This document shows, piece after piece, positions 1-8,444 of a stretch of DNA of 64,000 nt. The translations under genes were made by a program, and so were the position numbers. Source of the DNA: JAJVID01 sp050247435 (GTDB taxonomy: Bacteria > Acidobacteriota > Blastocatellia > RBC074); NCBI GenBank assembly GCA_050247435.1, contig JBFWUF010000026.1:49057-113056 (forward strand). The letters are read 5' to 3'. Below the pieces are notes generated by a model. That model ran no database searches. It worked only from the letters and a program-made list of their open reading frames with translations, and was not told the DNA's origin. The first letter of the stretch is position 1, and every line of letters begins with the position of its first letter.

Positions 1-444
1 GATTTGCGGATCGAAGATCAAATGGCCGTCGAGTCGAAAGGCGTCAAAGGGCCCACCTCCGTCTTACGCGTCAGCGGCATCGGCGGCGGCTACAACCTGT
101 TCCTGCCGGAAGTCACCGAACAACTCGTCAGGCTGAAGCAGCCAGTCCGGCTGCGTTATTTTCTGATTGAAGACAAACATACGTCGCAGGATTTTCAGGA
201 AGGGTTATTAGCCGGCCTCTCGGCGCGGCGCGCCGAAATTCAAAGCGCGCGCGCCATCGCCAGGCACAGCAACCTCAAACTGCAATTCATCGGGGCTGAC
301 GGAGAAGTCTTGCCTGGCGATCTTTACGGCAAAGTGTCGGGCCAGGCAGGCGCAGACGCGCAGAACTTCCATCTGTCGTTCACCGCCGTCCCGCCGGAGT
401 TGGAGACGTTGTTCCAGCGTTTGCTGTCGGGATCGGCGGACTAA
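1..444 (+). CDS. Hypothetical protein, possibly 5'-truncated by the window edge
   Basis: The frame is open from the first base; the earliest possible start inside the window is TTG at 4, with no ribosome site visible, so the true start may lie outside. The visible part is about 146 residues, soluble, without signal peptide or membrane segment. A glycine-rich stretch (SGIGGGYN, near residue 25) is followed by alternating hydrophobic strands and an acidic/aromatic C-terminus. I do not recognise the family. It converges on the minus-strand genes to its right. Confidence 0.4.
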   Translation, partial: DLRIEDQMAVESKGVKGPTSVLRVSGIGGGYNLFLPEVTEQLVRLKQPVRLRYFLIEDKHTSQDFQEGLLAGLSARRAEIQSARAIARHSNLKLQFIGADGEVLPGDLYGKVSGQAGADAQNFHLSFTAVPPELETLFQRLLSGSAD

Positions 445-456
445 GCCGGGAGAGTT

Positions 457-639
457 TCAAAACCGTGTTGGGTTTAATCCCGGGTTGCGGGCGAGCCGGT
501 GCAGGTTGTTAGGATGAATGCCGAGAATTTTTGCGGCCTTCGCATAACTTCCGCTGGCTTGATCGAAGGCGTTGAGAACGATTTGTTTCTTCACCTCTGA
601 GCAGAAGGCATTCTTTTTCGGTAGCCCAGATACACGCAA
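457..639 (-). pseudogene. Remnant of a sigma-54 activator: Fis-type HTH tail only
   Basis: The last 45 or so residues read as the C-terminal Fis-type helix-turn-helix of an NtrC-like sigma-54 response regulator: EVKKQIVLNAF, then GSYAKAAKILGIHPNNLHRL, a pattern typical of this family's last domain. No receiver or AAA+ ATPase domain is upstream; instead the reading frame runs into the C-terminus of the neighbouring membrane-protein gene in another frame, and only a TTG without a ribosome site could start it. Seen: an HTH with no body. Inferred: a deletion or recombination joint near position 600 left the 3' end of a lost regulator. It could instead be a tiny free-standing Fis-like protein, but the frame overlap argues against this. 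Confidence 0.6.
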
Positions 640-872
640 AAAAGAATCCCTGAAATCAACCCCATTACCGCTCCGGCTATAACCCCGAAGTATATAAGGG
701 CGAGTCCGACATAAGCCGGCGCATCCCCAGGGTCTGATGGGCCGCGTTTGACATAGCTACGGGCCAACAACATTCCAAGTAGTAATCCTGCCGCGCCACT
801 CAGAAAAGCGCCCGCCAAAATGCCGGCGGCCACGATGCAGAGATATAGAAAAAACTCTTTGAGTATCCTCAA
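591..872 (-). CDS. Small membrane protein, unknown function
   Basis: 93 residues with three probable membrane segments: residues 8-33 (LYLCIVAAGILAGAFLSGAAG region), 52-70 and 68-85, ending in a short basic tail. The start is TTG at 872 preceded by AAGGTGG about 11 bases upstream, so the start is uncertain. It follows the amidohydrolase gene on the same strand after a 16-bp gap and its 3' end overlaps the Fis-HTH remnant. No recognisable family; function not assigned. Confidence 0.45.
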   Translation of the reverse strand: MRILKEFFLYLCIVAAGILAGAFLSGAAGLLLGMLLARSYVKRGPSDPGDAPAYVGLALIYFGVIAGAVMGLISGILFCVYLGYRKRMPSAQR

Positions 873-888
873 GCCTTGCTGACCACCT

Positions 889-2208
889 TTATTTTGCGAT
901 CTCAGCCTGTGGCGCCGCCCCTTTTACCTGATTGCCCGCGACCCAGACCGAGGCGATGCTCCGCGTGTTGCGGATGTCTTTCATCGGATCGCGATCCAGC
1001 ACAACAAAATCGGCCCAGGCGCCTTTCGTGATCGCGCCAACGCCTTCAACCTGCATCGCGCGCGCGGCGTCACTGGTCGCGGAGCGTAGGATTTGCGAGG
1101 GAGTCAGTCCCGCTTCGGCCATCATCTCCATTTCGAGATGCTCGAAATAACCCTGGAAGCGGTTCGCGAAAGGGCCAGCGTCGGTGCCCATTACAACCAG
1201 GAGTCCGGCGTCAATCGCTTTCTTCAGGTTTCGCTTGGCGATTGGAAGCGCCGCTTTGTAGCCCTGAGCGCTCGCGGATTTTCGCATCGCCTCCTGGCGC
1301 TGCGGCTCCTGCAACTGGGCTACCACGTCGCGGTCGGCTTCGCGCAGGAAGAAAGGATCGGAGAAGAAGGACGGGGTTGATTCATACACGAAGGTCGAGA
1401 GTTCGCGCGTCAATGTCGGGCAGTAGGGGATGTCGCGCTTCTTCATCAGCGAGATGAATTCGTCGTCAATCTCCTTGTCGCGCACGCTGTGTGCGATGAA
1501 ATCGGCTCCGGCGCGAAGCACATCTTTCGCGTCTTCGAGGTAGAAAATGTGAGCTGCGACGCGAAGGCCGCGCTGGTGGGCTTCGTCAATGATCGCGCGA
1601 TAAACATCGGACGGCATCTTGGCCGACGAGCCGAGGTTGTCATCAACGCGAATCTTGATGATGTCCGGTTTCATGGCCGCGACGCGAGCCACCATCTGGC
1701 GGGCTTCCTGCGGAGTTTTGCCAACGATAACATCGCCTGAAAGATAGATTCGCGCTCGATCAAGAGACGGCGTGTTCTGCGCGTCACGCGCCTTGAAGCC
1801 CGGCTCCTTTTCTCCGCCCAGGCTGAATACAGTCGTGACGCCATAGCGCGCGAAGACGCCGAGTTGGCGCAGCGTGTTTTCGTCGGTGTAGGCCGGAGGC
1901 CGCAAGCCCTGAACATCGGAGACGTGGACGTGCGTCGAAATCAAGCCGGGGATAATGAACTTTCCGCGAAGATTGATTATCTGAGCGCCTGAGGGCGGCT
2001 GCGCTTCCGCGGCCAACCCAACCGCCTCCACCCTGCCGTCGCGCACCAGCAGCATGCCGTTTTGGATGGTGGGCCTTCCGGATCCTCCGATAATGCGCGC
2101 GCCGACAAACGCCTTCACTCTCGCGGGCGTTTCGCGTTCATCGAAATCGCTGGCGAAACCAAACGCCAGCAAGGCGGCGAGTAATACCTGTATCTTGCTC
2201 ATGCTCAT
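889..2208 (-). CDS. Exported metal-dependent amidohydrolase (imidazolonepropionase-like)
   Basis: 439 residues with an N-terminal signal peptide (residues 1-20, LLAALLAFGFA). Amidohydrolase superfamily signature in order: the HxH metal pair in STHVHV (near residue 92), a metal-bridging lysine candidate in IIKIRVDD, metal histidines in AAHIF and IAHSV, and the catalytic aspartate in GTDAGPF. The C-terminal DFVVLDRDPM segment is the composite-domain return typical of D-aminoacylase or prolidase-like members of COG1228. Substrate unknown; family members cleave cyclic amides or N-acylated dipeptides. ATG at 2208 has AAGGAG ten bases upstream. It is the last intact enzyme of a minus-strand run starting with the PSD1 gene and lies 48 bp after the DUF1501 gene. 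Confidence 0.9.
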   Translation of the reverse strand: MSMSKIQVLLAALLAFGFASDFDERETPARVKAFVGARIIGGSGRPTIQNGMLLVRDGRVEAVGLAAEAQPPSGAQIINLRGKFIIPGLISTHVHVSDVQGLRPPAYTDENTLRQLGVFARYGVTTVFSLGGEKEPGFKARDAQNTPSLDRARIYLSGDVIVGKTPQEARQMVARVAAMKPDIIKIRVDDNLGSSAKMPSDVYRAIIDEAHQRGLRVAAHIFYLEDAKDVLRAGADFIAHSVRDKEIDDEFISLMKKRDIPYCPTLTRELSTFVYESTPSFFSDPFFLREADRDVVAQLQEPQRQEAMRKSASAQGYKAALPIAKRNLKKAIDAGLLVVMGTDAGPFANRFQGYFEHLEMEMMAEAGLTPSQILRSATSDAARAMQVEGVGAITKGAWADFVVLDRDPMKDIRNTRSIASVWVAGNQVKGAAPQAEIAK

Positions 2209-2256
2209 ACAGTGAACTCCTTCCTCGCCTGCCGCTTTGTCAAAACATCAGACGCG

Positions 2257-3726
2257 TCAGGCAAGAATCTTTTCGACTAAGTCGCCATGCACATCTGTCA
2301 ATCTGAAATACCTTCCCTGAAATTTGTACGTCAGCCGTTTGTGATCAACGCCCAACAGGTGCAGCATCGTCGCCTGAAGATCGAAAACCGAAACCGGGTC
2401 TGAGACGATGTTGTAGCTGTAATCGTCCGTCTCGCCAATCGCCACGCCCTTCTTCACGCCGCCGCCCGCGACCCACATCGCGAAGTTGCGCGGGTGATGG
2501 TCGCGCCCGTAATTGGCCTCGGTCAGCTTGCCCTGGCAATAGACCGTGCGCCCAAATTCCCCGCCCCAAACAACCAGCGTGTCGTCGAGCAGTCCGCGTT
2601 GTTTCAAATCCTGAACCAGCGCGGCGGTCGGTTGATCAGTTCCTCGGCATTGCAGCGCCAGATCGCGCGGCAGATCGTTATGCTGATCCCAGCCTCGGTG
2701 ATAAAGCTGAATGAAGCGCACGCCGCGTTCAGCCAGTCTTCTTGCCAGCAAACAGTTCGCCGCATACGTGCCGGGCTTGCGCGATTCGGGGCCGTACATT
2801 TCAAAAACGCTCTCAGGCTCCTTCGACAAATCCATCAGGTCTGGCACGGATGTCTGCATTCGATATGCCATCTCGTACTGCGCGATGCGCGTCTCGATCT
2901 CCGGGTCGCCGTAGCTTTCAGACTTCATCTTGTTCAGCTTCACTACCGCGTCGAGCATCTGACGCCGCGTCGTTTTGCTCACGCCCGGCGGATCGTCGAG
3001 ATATAAAACCGGCGTCGCGCCGCCGCGCAGACGAACGCCCTGATAATTCGACGGCAGGAAGCCGCTCGACCAGAGGCGCGAAAAGAGCGGCTGATCGGTG
3101 TTGAGCGCGTGCGCGGTCGAAAGCAGCACGATGAACGCGGGCAGGTTTTGATTCTCGCTGCCCAGGCCGTAGCTGACCCACGACCCCGCGCTGGGGCGGC
3201 CCGGTTGTTGAAATCCGGTTTGAATGAACGTGATCGCCGGGTCGTGGTTGATTGCGTCGGTGTGCATCGTCTTGATGACCGCGATGTCGTCAACGATCTT
3301 TGCCGCGTGCGGCAGCAACTCGCTCACCCACGTTCCCGACTGTCCGTGCTGTTTGAATTTGAAAAGAGATTTGACACACGGAAACGCGCTCTGGCCCGAA
3401 GTCATCCCGGTGATGCGCTGGCCACGACGGATCGAATCGGGCAATTCCGTGCCGTGCAGTTTTTCGAGCGCGGGTTTGTAATCGAATGTCTCGATTTGCG
3501 ACGGGCCTCCGGATTGATGCAGGAAGATCACGCGCTTCACCTTCGGCGCGTGATGCGGCAACCCCAAAATGCCGCCGGTCTTCGAGTCGCGCGATTCATC
3601 TTGAGCGAAGGCCAATCCGTGCTGTTCGAAGAGCGAGGTCAGCGCGGCTACGCCGATACCTTTCGCGCCGAGTCCGAAAAATTGCCGCCGCGTCAGATGC
3701 AGATCGAATTCACGTTTCAGGTTCAT
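2257..3726 (-). CDS. DUF1501 family protein (Tat-exported, sulfatase-like fold)
   Basis: About 489 residues. The N-terminus has a twin-arginine signal (LTRRQFFGLGAKG), then KRVIFLHQSGGPSQIETFDYKP, the hallmark start of DUF1501. Further family motifs: FKQHGQSGTWVSELLPH, MHTDAINHDPA, and the C-terminal LVVWGGEFGRT and GRDHHPRNFAMW histidine-rich motifs, suggesting an alkaline-phosphatase/sulfatase-like metal site. DUF1501 proteins normally sit immediately next to a PSD1 cytochrome-domain protein; here that partner is 1.2 kb upstream, separated by a toxin-antitoxin pair and alkD. I prefer ATG 3726 over GTG 3741 because AGGA lies eight bases before the ATG. Biochemical function of the family is unknown. 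Confidence 0.92.
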   Translation of the reverse strand: MNLKREFDLHLTRRQFFGLGAKGIGVAALTSLFEQHGLAFAQDESRDSKTGGILGLPHHAPKVKRVIFLHQSGGPSQIETFDYKPALEKLHGTELPDSIRRGQRITGMTSGQSAFPCVKSLFKFKQHGQSGTWVSELLPHAAKIVDDIAVIKTMHTDAINHDPAITFIQTGFQQPGRPSAGSWVSYGLGSENQNLPAFIVLLSTAHALNTDQPLFSRLWSSGFLPSNYQGVRLRGGATPVLYLDDPPGVSKTTRRQMLDAVVKLNKMKSESYGDPEIETRIAQYEMAYRMQTSVPDLMDLSKEPESVFEMYGPESRKPGTYAANCLLARRLAERGVRFIQLYHRGWDQHNDLPRDLALQCRGTDQPTAALVQDLKQRGLLDDTLVVWGGEFGRTVYCQGKLTEANYGRDHHPRNFAMWVAGGGVKKGVAIGETDDYSYNIVSDPVSVFDLQATMLHLLGVDHKRLTYKFQGRYFRLTDVHGDLVEKILA

Positions 3727-3743
3727 CTCCTTGTTCCTCACTT

Positions 3744-4439
3744 TTATTTAGCCGCCGCTTTTGCTTTCTTCTTGTTCCTGTAAGCTTTCGTTTTGGCGAT
3801 GTATTCAACCGCGTCCGGCGTTTTGCAATTGGTGTCGCCGTGATCAACAACGACTTTGCCGATTTTTTGGGCGATCTCCGTAGCCTTCTTTTCAAGCCTG
3901 TCGTTGCGTAGCCCGATGCTGATCAAGGAGCCGTTCATCTCATAGCGTACCCAGTTTTTCTGTTTGTGAATGCCGGATTCGATGAGTTTGAGATATTGCT
4001 CGAAATACTCGTCAGGCAGGTCATTATCCCCCAACGCCAACCCGCTGATCAGCGTCCACCCGAGGCTGGCGATCAATTCTTCTTTCGACTTATGCCACTT
4101 CTCGGCCTTTTTGCGCGCCAGCGGAGATCTAATCAGCAACTTGCTGAACATCAGGGTGATGCCATTGTTGCTCAATTCTTTCGCCCACTCTTCGAACCGT
4201 TTGTCTGTCATCGCATTCGGATCGGCGATGAGCGTCGCCAGAACCTGCGCGTCGTGATTACCGGTCGCCCACAGTTGCTCGGCCAGCACGTGATTAACCT
4301 TGATCTGTTTCTGGAATTTGTAGAGGTTGGCGAAACTGACACCGAACATCTCCCCTTTAATTCCGTGGCGGCCCCAGGTCTTGCGATTTTGCTCCGTGCC
4401 GCACGATTCAAGCTGTTTCATCACTTCATTGAGGTTCAT
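3744..4439 (-). CDS. AlkD-like DNA alkylation repair protein
   Basis: 231 residues built of alpha-helical HEAT-like repeats, matching the DNA alkylation repair (AlkD/AlkC-like) family. Supporting segments are the N-terminal RKTWGRHGIKGEMFGVSFANL, then LWATGNHDAQVLATLIADP and the mid-protein EEWAKELSNNG. AlkD proteins excise N3- and N7-alkylated purines without base flipping. The C-terminus is Lys/Ala-rich (KKKAKAAAK). No signal peptide, so it is cytoplasmic, in contrast with the exported proteins on both sides. It ends 17 bases before the DUF1501 start and follows the toxin gene by 37 bases, so it is probably co-transcribed; the context suggests it arrived with the toxin-antitoxin pair. Confidence 0.85.
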   Translation of the reverse strand: MNLNEVMKQLESCGTEQNRKTWGRHGIKGEMFGVSFANLYKFQKQIKVNHVLAEQLWATGNHDAQVLATLIADPNAMTDKRFEEWAKELSNNGITLMFSKLLIRSPLARKKAEKWHKSKEELIASLGWTLISGLALGDNDLPDEYFEQYLKLIESGIHKQKNWVRYEMNGSLISIGLRNDRLEKKATEIAQKIGKVVVDHGDTNCKTPDAVEYIAKTKAYRNKKKAKAAAK

Positions 4440-4476
4440 CGTTTATCCTCCAATTACGCATCATTTCATCTAATGC

Positions 4477-4773
4477 TTATTCGACTTCAAACGGAAACAA
4501 CCTCTTCCCGTGGATTACCGCAACGACAACAACCTCTTCGTCGTGAACGCGGTAAATCAGGCGATAATCAAGCACGAATTTTTCCCGAATCATTTCATTG
4601 CCGACTTCCGGTACGACTCTGCCAGCGAACGGGAAGGTTTTCAGCTTGCGAGCCGCGTCGAGCAATTTATCCACGACTGCCGAGGCATAGCTCGGCGAGT
4701 TTCGCGCGATGAATTCGGCGATCCCGTCCACATCATCCAGGGCTTCGGGAGACCAAACTACTTCGTAAGCCAT
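4477..4773 (-). CDS. RelE/ParE family toxin
   Basis: 98 residues. The opening YEVVWSPEALDDVDGIAEFIARNSP is the classic ParE/RelE start (V.WSPEA..D...I..YI), followed by AGRVVPEVGNEMIREKFVLDYRLIYRV and a C-terminal VVVVAVIHGKR; the Arg in DYRLIYRV and the terminal HGKR motif are the usual family markers. ParE members poison DNA gyrase while RelE members cleave mRNA on the ribosome; the sequence favours the ParE side (WSPEALDDVDGI, HGKR) but does not prove the target. The start codon overlaps the end of the antitoxin gene by 16 bases, the usual translational coupling. Confidence 0.9.
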   Translation of the reverse strand: MAYEVVWSPEALDDVDGIAEFIARNSPSYASAVVDKLLDAARKLKTFPFAGRVVPEVGNEMIREKFVLDYRLIYRVHDEEVVVVAVIHGKRLFPFEVE

Positions 4774-4946
4774 TTGCTCAACCGTTCTTCAGCTTCGTCC
4801 TGGGTAATCGTGCCTTGCGATTCAGCGCGCTCAATCCCGCGATGAATCTTTTCCAGCACGTAGAGGTGATACTGAATATCTTCGAGCGAGCAATCATCCG
4901 GCAGCTTGCTCAACATTGATTCAACTTCCTGCTTGGCTGTACTCAT
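4758..4946 (-). CDS. Antitoxin partner of the ParE/RelE toxin
   Basis: 62 residues, small and acidic: MSTAKQEVESMLSKLP, then DCSLEDIQYHLYVLEKI and a C-terminal TQDEAEERLSKWL helix. This is the layout of the addiction-module components that precede ParE toxins. ATG 4946 is chosen over a longer frame because GGAGAAGTT sits right before it, and because the longer form would overlap the end of the PSD1 gene by 58 bases. It begins only 20 bases after the PSD1 stop. The N-terminal part would bind operator DNA and the C-terminal helix the toxin; this is family knowledge rather than visible proof. Confidence 0.8.
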   Translation of the reverse strand: MSTAKQEVESMLSKLPDDCSLEDIQYHLYVLEKIHRGIERAESQGTITQDEAEERLSKWLTK

Positions 4947-4966
4947 AACTTCTCCCCAGAAAACGG

Positions 4967-7900
4967 TTACTCCTTTGTGATCGTCTCGTCCAAATTCAAG
5001 ATCGCGCTCGCCACCATCGTCCACGCCGCCAACTCCGCCTGATCAATCTTCTCATCCGCTTTTGACTCGCCGACGCGCAACAATTCGCCCGCGGCTTTTT
5101 TGTCCTTGCGGTAATTGATCAACTGCTTCGTCAACAGATCGCGCAAGACTTTCACTTCGTGCGGCGACGGTTTGCGCGCCAGGGCCAATCGAAACATATA
5201 AACTATCCGGCTCTTCACGTCCTTGCCGCCTTCGCGCAAAGTCCGCTCGGCCATCGCGCGAGATGCTTCGACGTAGGTCGGATCGTTGAGCGTGACCAGA
5301 GCCTGAAGCGGCGTGTTGGTCACCGCGCGGCGCGCCACGCATTTCTCGCGGTCGGGCGCGTCGAACGTGGACATCGCCGCCGGAGGCACGGTGCGCTTCC
5401 AGAACGTGTACATCGAACGGCGGTACAAATCCTTGCCGTGGCTCTGGACGTAGCTCTGTTCGCTGAAGCCGTCGCCGAAGGCCATCTCTTCCCACAATCC
5501 GGCGGGCTGATAAGGCTTGACGCTGCGCCCGCCGATCTCATCGTTCAGCAATCCGCTGACGGCCAATGCGTTGTCACGGATGGTTTCGGCTGACAGGCGA
5601 TGGCGCGGGCCGCGCGCCAGCAAGCGGTTTTCGGGATCCTTCTCGCGCAACTCAGGCGCGACCTGCGACGATTGGCGATAGGCCGCCGAGGTCACGATCA
5701 ACTTCTGCATCGCCTTCATGTCCCAACCCGTGCGAATAAATTCCGTCGCCAGCCAATCCAGCAGTTCGGGATGGACGGGCGGTTCGCCCTGCACGCCGAA
5801 ATCTTCAACGGTTTTGACGATGCCGTAACCGAAATACATCTGCCAGAAACGATTCACCGCAACTCGCGCGGTCAAAGGATGATTTGGCTCAACCAGCCAT
5901 TTGGCCAGCGTCAGCCGATTCGTCTTCTGCATGAATTTCACCGGCAACGGCGGCAGCACGGCGGGCACGCCCGGCGAGACTTTTTCAGTCTTGTTGCGGT
6001 AATCGCCGCGCGCGAGCACGAAGGTGTCGCGCGGCTTGCCAAGCTCCATCATCACCATCGTGTTGAGGATCGCCTTGTCCAGAGCCTGTTTCCGCTTCCT
6101 GACCTCTTTCAGTTCGGCATGCTGACGCCGCAAAGTTTCAGGCGCGATTTGCGTCAGGAAGTATTCGCGCAACCGGTCGTCCTCTTCCTTCGTGCGTTTG
6201 CCGCTGACGCCGGAAAGGATCCTTTGGATCGGATAGCGCCCGCCCAGATGCTCGATCTGGCCCGCGTTTAGCGCGCGGGAGTAGAGGCGCAGGTCGTCGA
6301 GTCCGCCGCTGTACGCTCTGCCGGTCTGCTTGTTTCCGATGATCAATTCAGCGGAGTTTTTGATCGAGCCGTTGAGCGCGTCTTTGGACGCGGGCACGAC
6401 TTCGACCTCGGCTGGTTTGCCGTTCAAGTATACTTTCAACCCGGCGGCCTTGCCCGATCCGTCGTAAGTGAAGGCCAGATGCTTCCATTCGTTGTTTTTG
6501 AACGATTCTTTCGTGCGAACGATGATCGCGTTGCCGGGCCAGTTTGAAATCAGCCGGATGGTCAGAGGCGCGGCCCATCGCTGGATGTCATACAGATGTG
6601 TCTTCTCAAAAATCAACTCGTAACCGCGCCGCGTCTTTTCGTCTTCGATCTTTTGAAAAGCGAAGTTGCCGACCTTGCCCAGGCCCGGCCGCATCCAGAG
6701 CGCGAACGTGAACGACTCGCCGGTGTCGAACGCGCCAACATCGCCGAAGCTCAGCATCGTCTGGCCGTCCAACGAAACCGCGCGGCTGACCATTCCCGCG
6801 CCGAACGCGGGATCGCCATTCAACGTCCGCCCGTGCCGGTAACGCCCCGACGAATCAGCCAGACTGCCATCCAGCTCATAATGCGCCGTGATGTCGTTGA
6901 CGGGCGCGACAGCCATCTTGCCGATCAGCGTCTTCTCCCACTCAGCCTCGAGCGGCGCGACGTTCTTGTCCGACAGAGCGGTGGTCAAATCCTGAATCGT
7001 TCTGATCAACTCCTGCTGCTTCGCTTTTTGCTCATCGGTCGGCAATGAAAGCATCGGCGCGGCATTGCCGATTTTGCCGTCCAGCCCAACTTCAGGCACG
7101 CTGTTGAAAAAGGCGTAGAACTGATAGAACTCCTTCTGCGAGATGGGATCGAATTTATGCGAATGGCAGCGCGCGCAGCCCATCGTCAATCCCATCCACG
7201 TCGTGGCGGTCGTTTCGACGCGGTCAATGATGTATTCAGTCAGGTATTCTTCGGGAATCGCGCCGCCCTCGAAATTGATCATGTGGTTGCGATTGAACCC
7301 GGTGGCGATCTTTTGATCCAGCGTGGCGTCGGGCAGCAGGTCGCCCGCGAGCTGTTCAATCGTGAATTGGTCGAAGCGTTTGTTTTCGTTGAATGCGCGG
7401 ATCAGCCAGTCGCGCCACGGCCACATGTCGCGGTGGCTGTCTATGTGATAACCGTGCGTGTCGGCGTAACGCGACAGATCGAGCCACGCCATCGCCATCC
7501 GCTCGCCGTAACGCGGCGAGGCCAGAAGCTTGTCTACAACCTTTTCGTAAGCGTCCGGCGATTTGTCGGCAAGGAAGGCGTCAACCTCGGCAAGCGCCGG
7601 AGGCAGCCCGGTCAGATCGAGATAAACGCGCCGCAGCAATGTCGTCTTGTCAGCTTCCGGCGAAGGCTTCAATCCCTCTTTTTCCAAACGCGCGAGAATG
7701 AAATTGTCTATTGGATTGCGAACCCAATTCGCGTTCGTGATCTTTGGAATTTCGGGACGCTTCGGCGCGATGAAGGCCCAGTGCTCGTTCCACCGCGCGC
7801 CATCGTCAATCCATCGTTTGATCGTCTCGATCTGCTTCTCGGTCAGCTTGTGGCCCGAAGACGCGGGCGGCATCACGAGGTCCTGATTGTTCGCCGAGAT

Positions 7901-8176
7901 GCGCTGATAGAGTCGCGACTTCGACGCGTCGCCCGGCGTGATCACGCCCGGCTTGGCGAACGCGCCCACTTTCGTGTCGAAGCGCAGTTTCGCCTTGCGC
8001 TGATTCTCGTCCGGCCCGTGACAGGCGAAACAGTTATCCGACAGGATCGGGCGAACCTCGCGGTCGAAATCAACCGACGGCCTTTGATTGCCCGCTGAAA
8101 CCGCCGACAAGAAGAAACCCAGGCAGGCAAGGCAAATGGCGACAGCAAGAGTGACGAGTTGAATCTTTCGCCTCAC
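4967..8176 (-). CDS. PSD1 / DUF1549-DUF1553 cytochrome-domain protein with LamG insert
   Basis: About 1069 residues with a signal peptide. Domains in order: a planctomycete-type cytochrome C domain (PSCyt1) around residues 35-100 with a CFACHG haem-c motif; DUF1549 (PSCyt2) around 130-370, containing LDLTGLPP, a conserved WLDLSRYADTHGY and a second haem-like GCARCHSHKFDP motif; a LamG/concanavalin-like insert around 420-650 (DDLRLYSRAL); and DUF1553 (PSD1) from about 740, with NRFWQMYFGYGIVKTVEDFG and RRSMYTFWKRTVPPAAMSTFDAPDRE. Members are exported and sit next to DUF1501; role unknown, possibly polysaccharide or cell-surface breakdown. GTG 8176 is preferred to TTG 8182 because GGAGGA then has six-base spacing. 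Confidence 0.93.
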   Translation of the reverse strand: MRRKIQLVTLAVAICLACLGFFLSAVSAGNQRPSVDFDREVRPILSDNCFACHGPDENQRKAKLRFDTKVGAFAKPGVITPGDASKSRLYQRISANNQDLVMPPASSGHKLTEKQIETIKRWIDDGARWNEHWAFIAPKRPEIPKITNANWVRNPIDNFILARLEKEGLKPSPEADKTTLLRRVYLDLTGLPPALAEVDAFLADKSPDAYEKVVDKLLASPRYGERMAMAWLDLSRYADTHGYHIDSHRDMWPWRDWLIRAFNENKRFDQFTIEQLAGDLLPDATLDQKIATGFNRNHMINFEGGAIPEEYLTEYIIDRVETTATTWMGLTMGCARCHSHKFDPISQKEFYQFYAFFNSVPEVGLDGKIGNAAPMLSLPTDEQKAKQQELIRTIQDLTTALSDKNVAPLEAEWEKTLIGKMAVAPVNDITAHYELDGSLADSSGRYRHGRTLNGDPAFGAGMVSRAVSLDGQTMLSFGDVGAFDTGESFTFALWMRPGLGKVGNFAFQKIEDEKTRRGYELIFEKTHLYDIQRWAAPLTIRLISNWPGNAIIVRTKESFKNNEWKHLAFTYDGSGKAAGLKVYLNGKPAEVEVVPASKDALNGSIKNSAELIIGNKQTGRAYSGGLDDLRLYSRALNAGQIEHLGGRYPIQRILSGVSGKRTKEEDDRLREYFLTQIAPETLRRQHAELKEVRKRKQALDKAILNTMVMMELGKPRDTFVLARGDYRNKTEKVSPGVPAVLPPLPVKFMQKTNRLTLAKWLVEPNHPLTARVAVNRFWQMYFGYGIVKTVEDFGVQGEPPVHPELLDWLATEFIRTGWDMKAMQKLIVTSAAYRQSSQVAPELREKDPENRLLARGPRHRLSAETIRDNALAVSGLLNDEIGGRSVKPYQPAGLWEEMAFGDGFSEQSYVQSHGKDLYRRSMYTFWKRTVPPAAMSTFDAPDREKCVARRAVTNTPLQALVTLNDPTYVEASRAMAERTLREGGKDVKSRIVYMFRLALARKPSPHEVKVLRDLLTKQLINYRKDKKAAGELLRVGESKADEKIDQAELAAWTMVASAILNLDETITKE

Positions 8177-8340
8177 GTCCAATCCTCCGGTTGATGATAT
8201 TCAAAACTGAGCCTTCAGCTTTGAGTGAAGTTGTGGTTTGACACTGTTGGTTTGACCAGCCGAAATATACGCCGAGTCCAGCTTAATCGCCAGGCTCGGC
8301 GCACCGCCATTCCACGGCAAAGCCCGGCAAAAATTGTTGT

Positions 8341-8369
8341 TTGAAATTGACGCCAACCGAGTCTATACT
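8341..8369 (+). promoter_or_regulatory. Sigma-70 type promoter of the parA-like gene
   Basis: TTGAAA (8341-8346), a 17-base spacer, TATACT (8364-8369). Both hexamers differ from consensus at only one or two positions and the spacing is ideal. Transcription would start near 8376, about 70 bases before the ATG at 8445, which rules out the upstream TTG at 8334 as start. The 260-bp gap it lies in separates divergent genes. Confidence 0.55.
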
Positions 8370-8444
8370 CCGCCCCGTCCCTGCATTATCCCTCATAAGC
8401 AATTCCCCAAAGCCCCCGATAGCCACCGTAACAGAGCCAAAATT

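Noticed and set aside
4947..5024. Longer antitoxin starting at 5024
   Set aside because: It would overlap the PSD1 3' end by 58 bases and ignore the clear GGAGAAGTT ribosome site next to ATG 4946.
8334..8444. TTG start for ParA at 8334
   Set aside because: It lies upstream of the -35/-10 promoter at 8341-8369, so it cannot be in the transcript.
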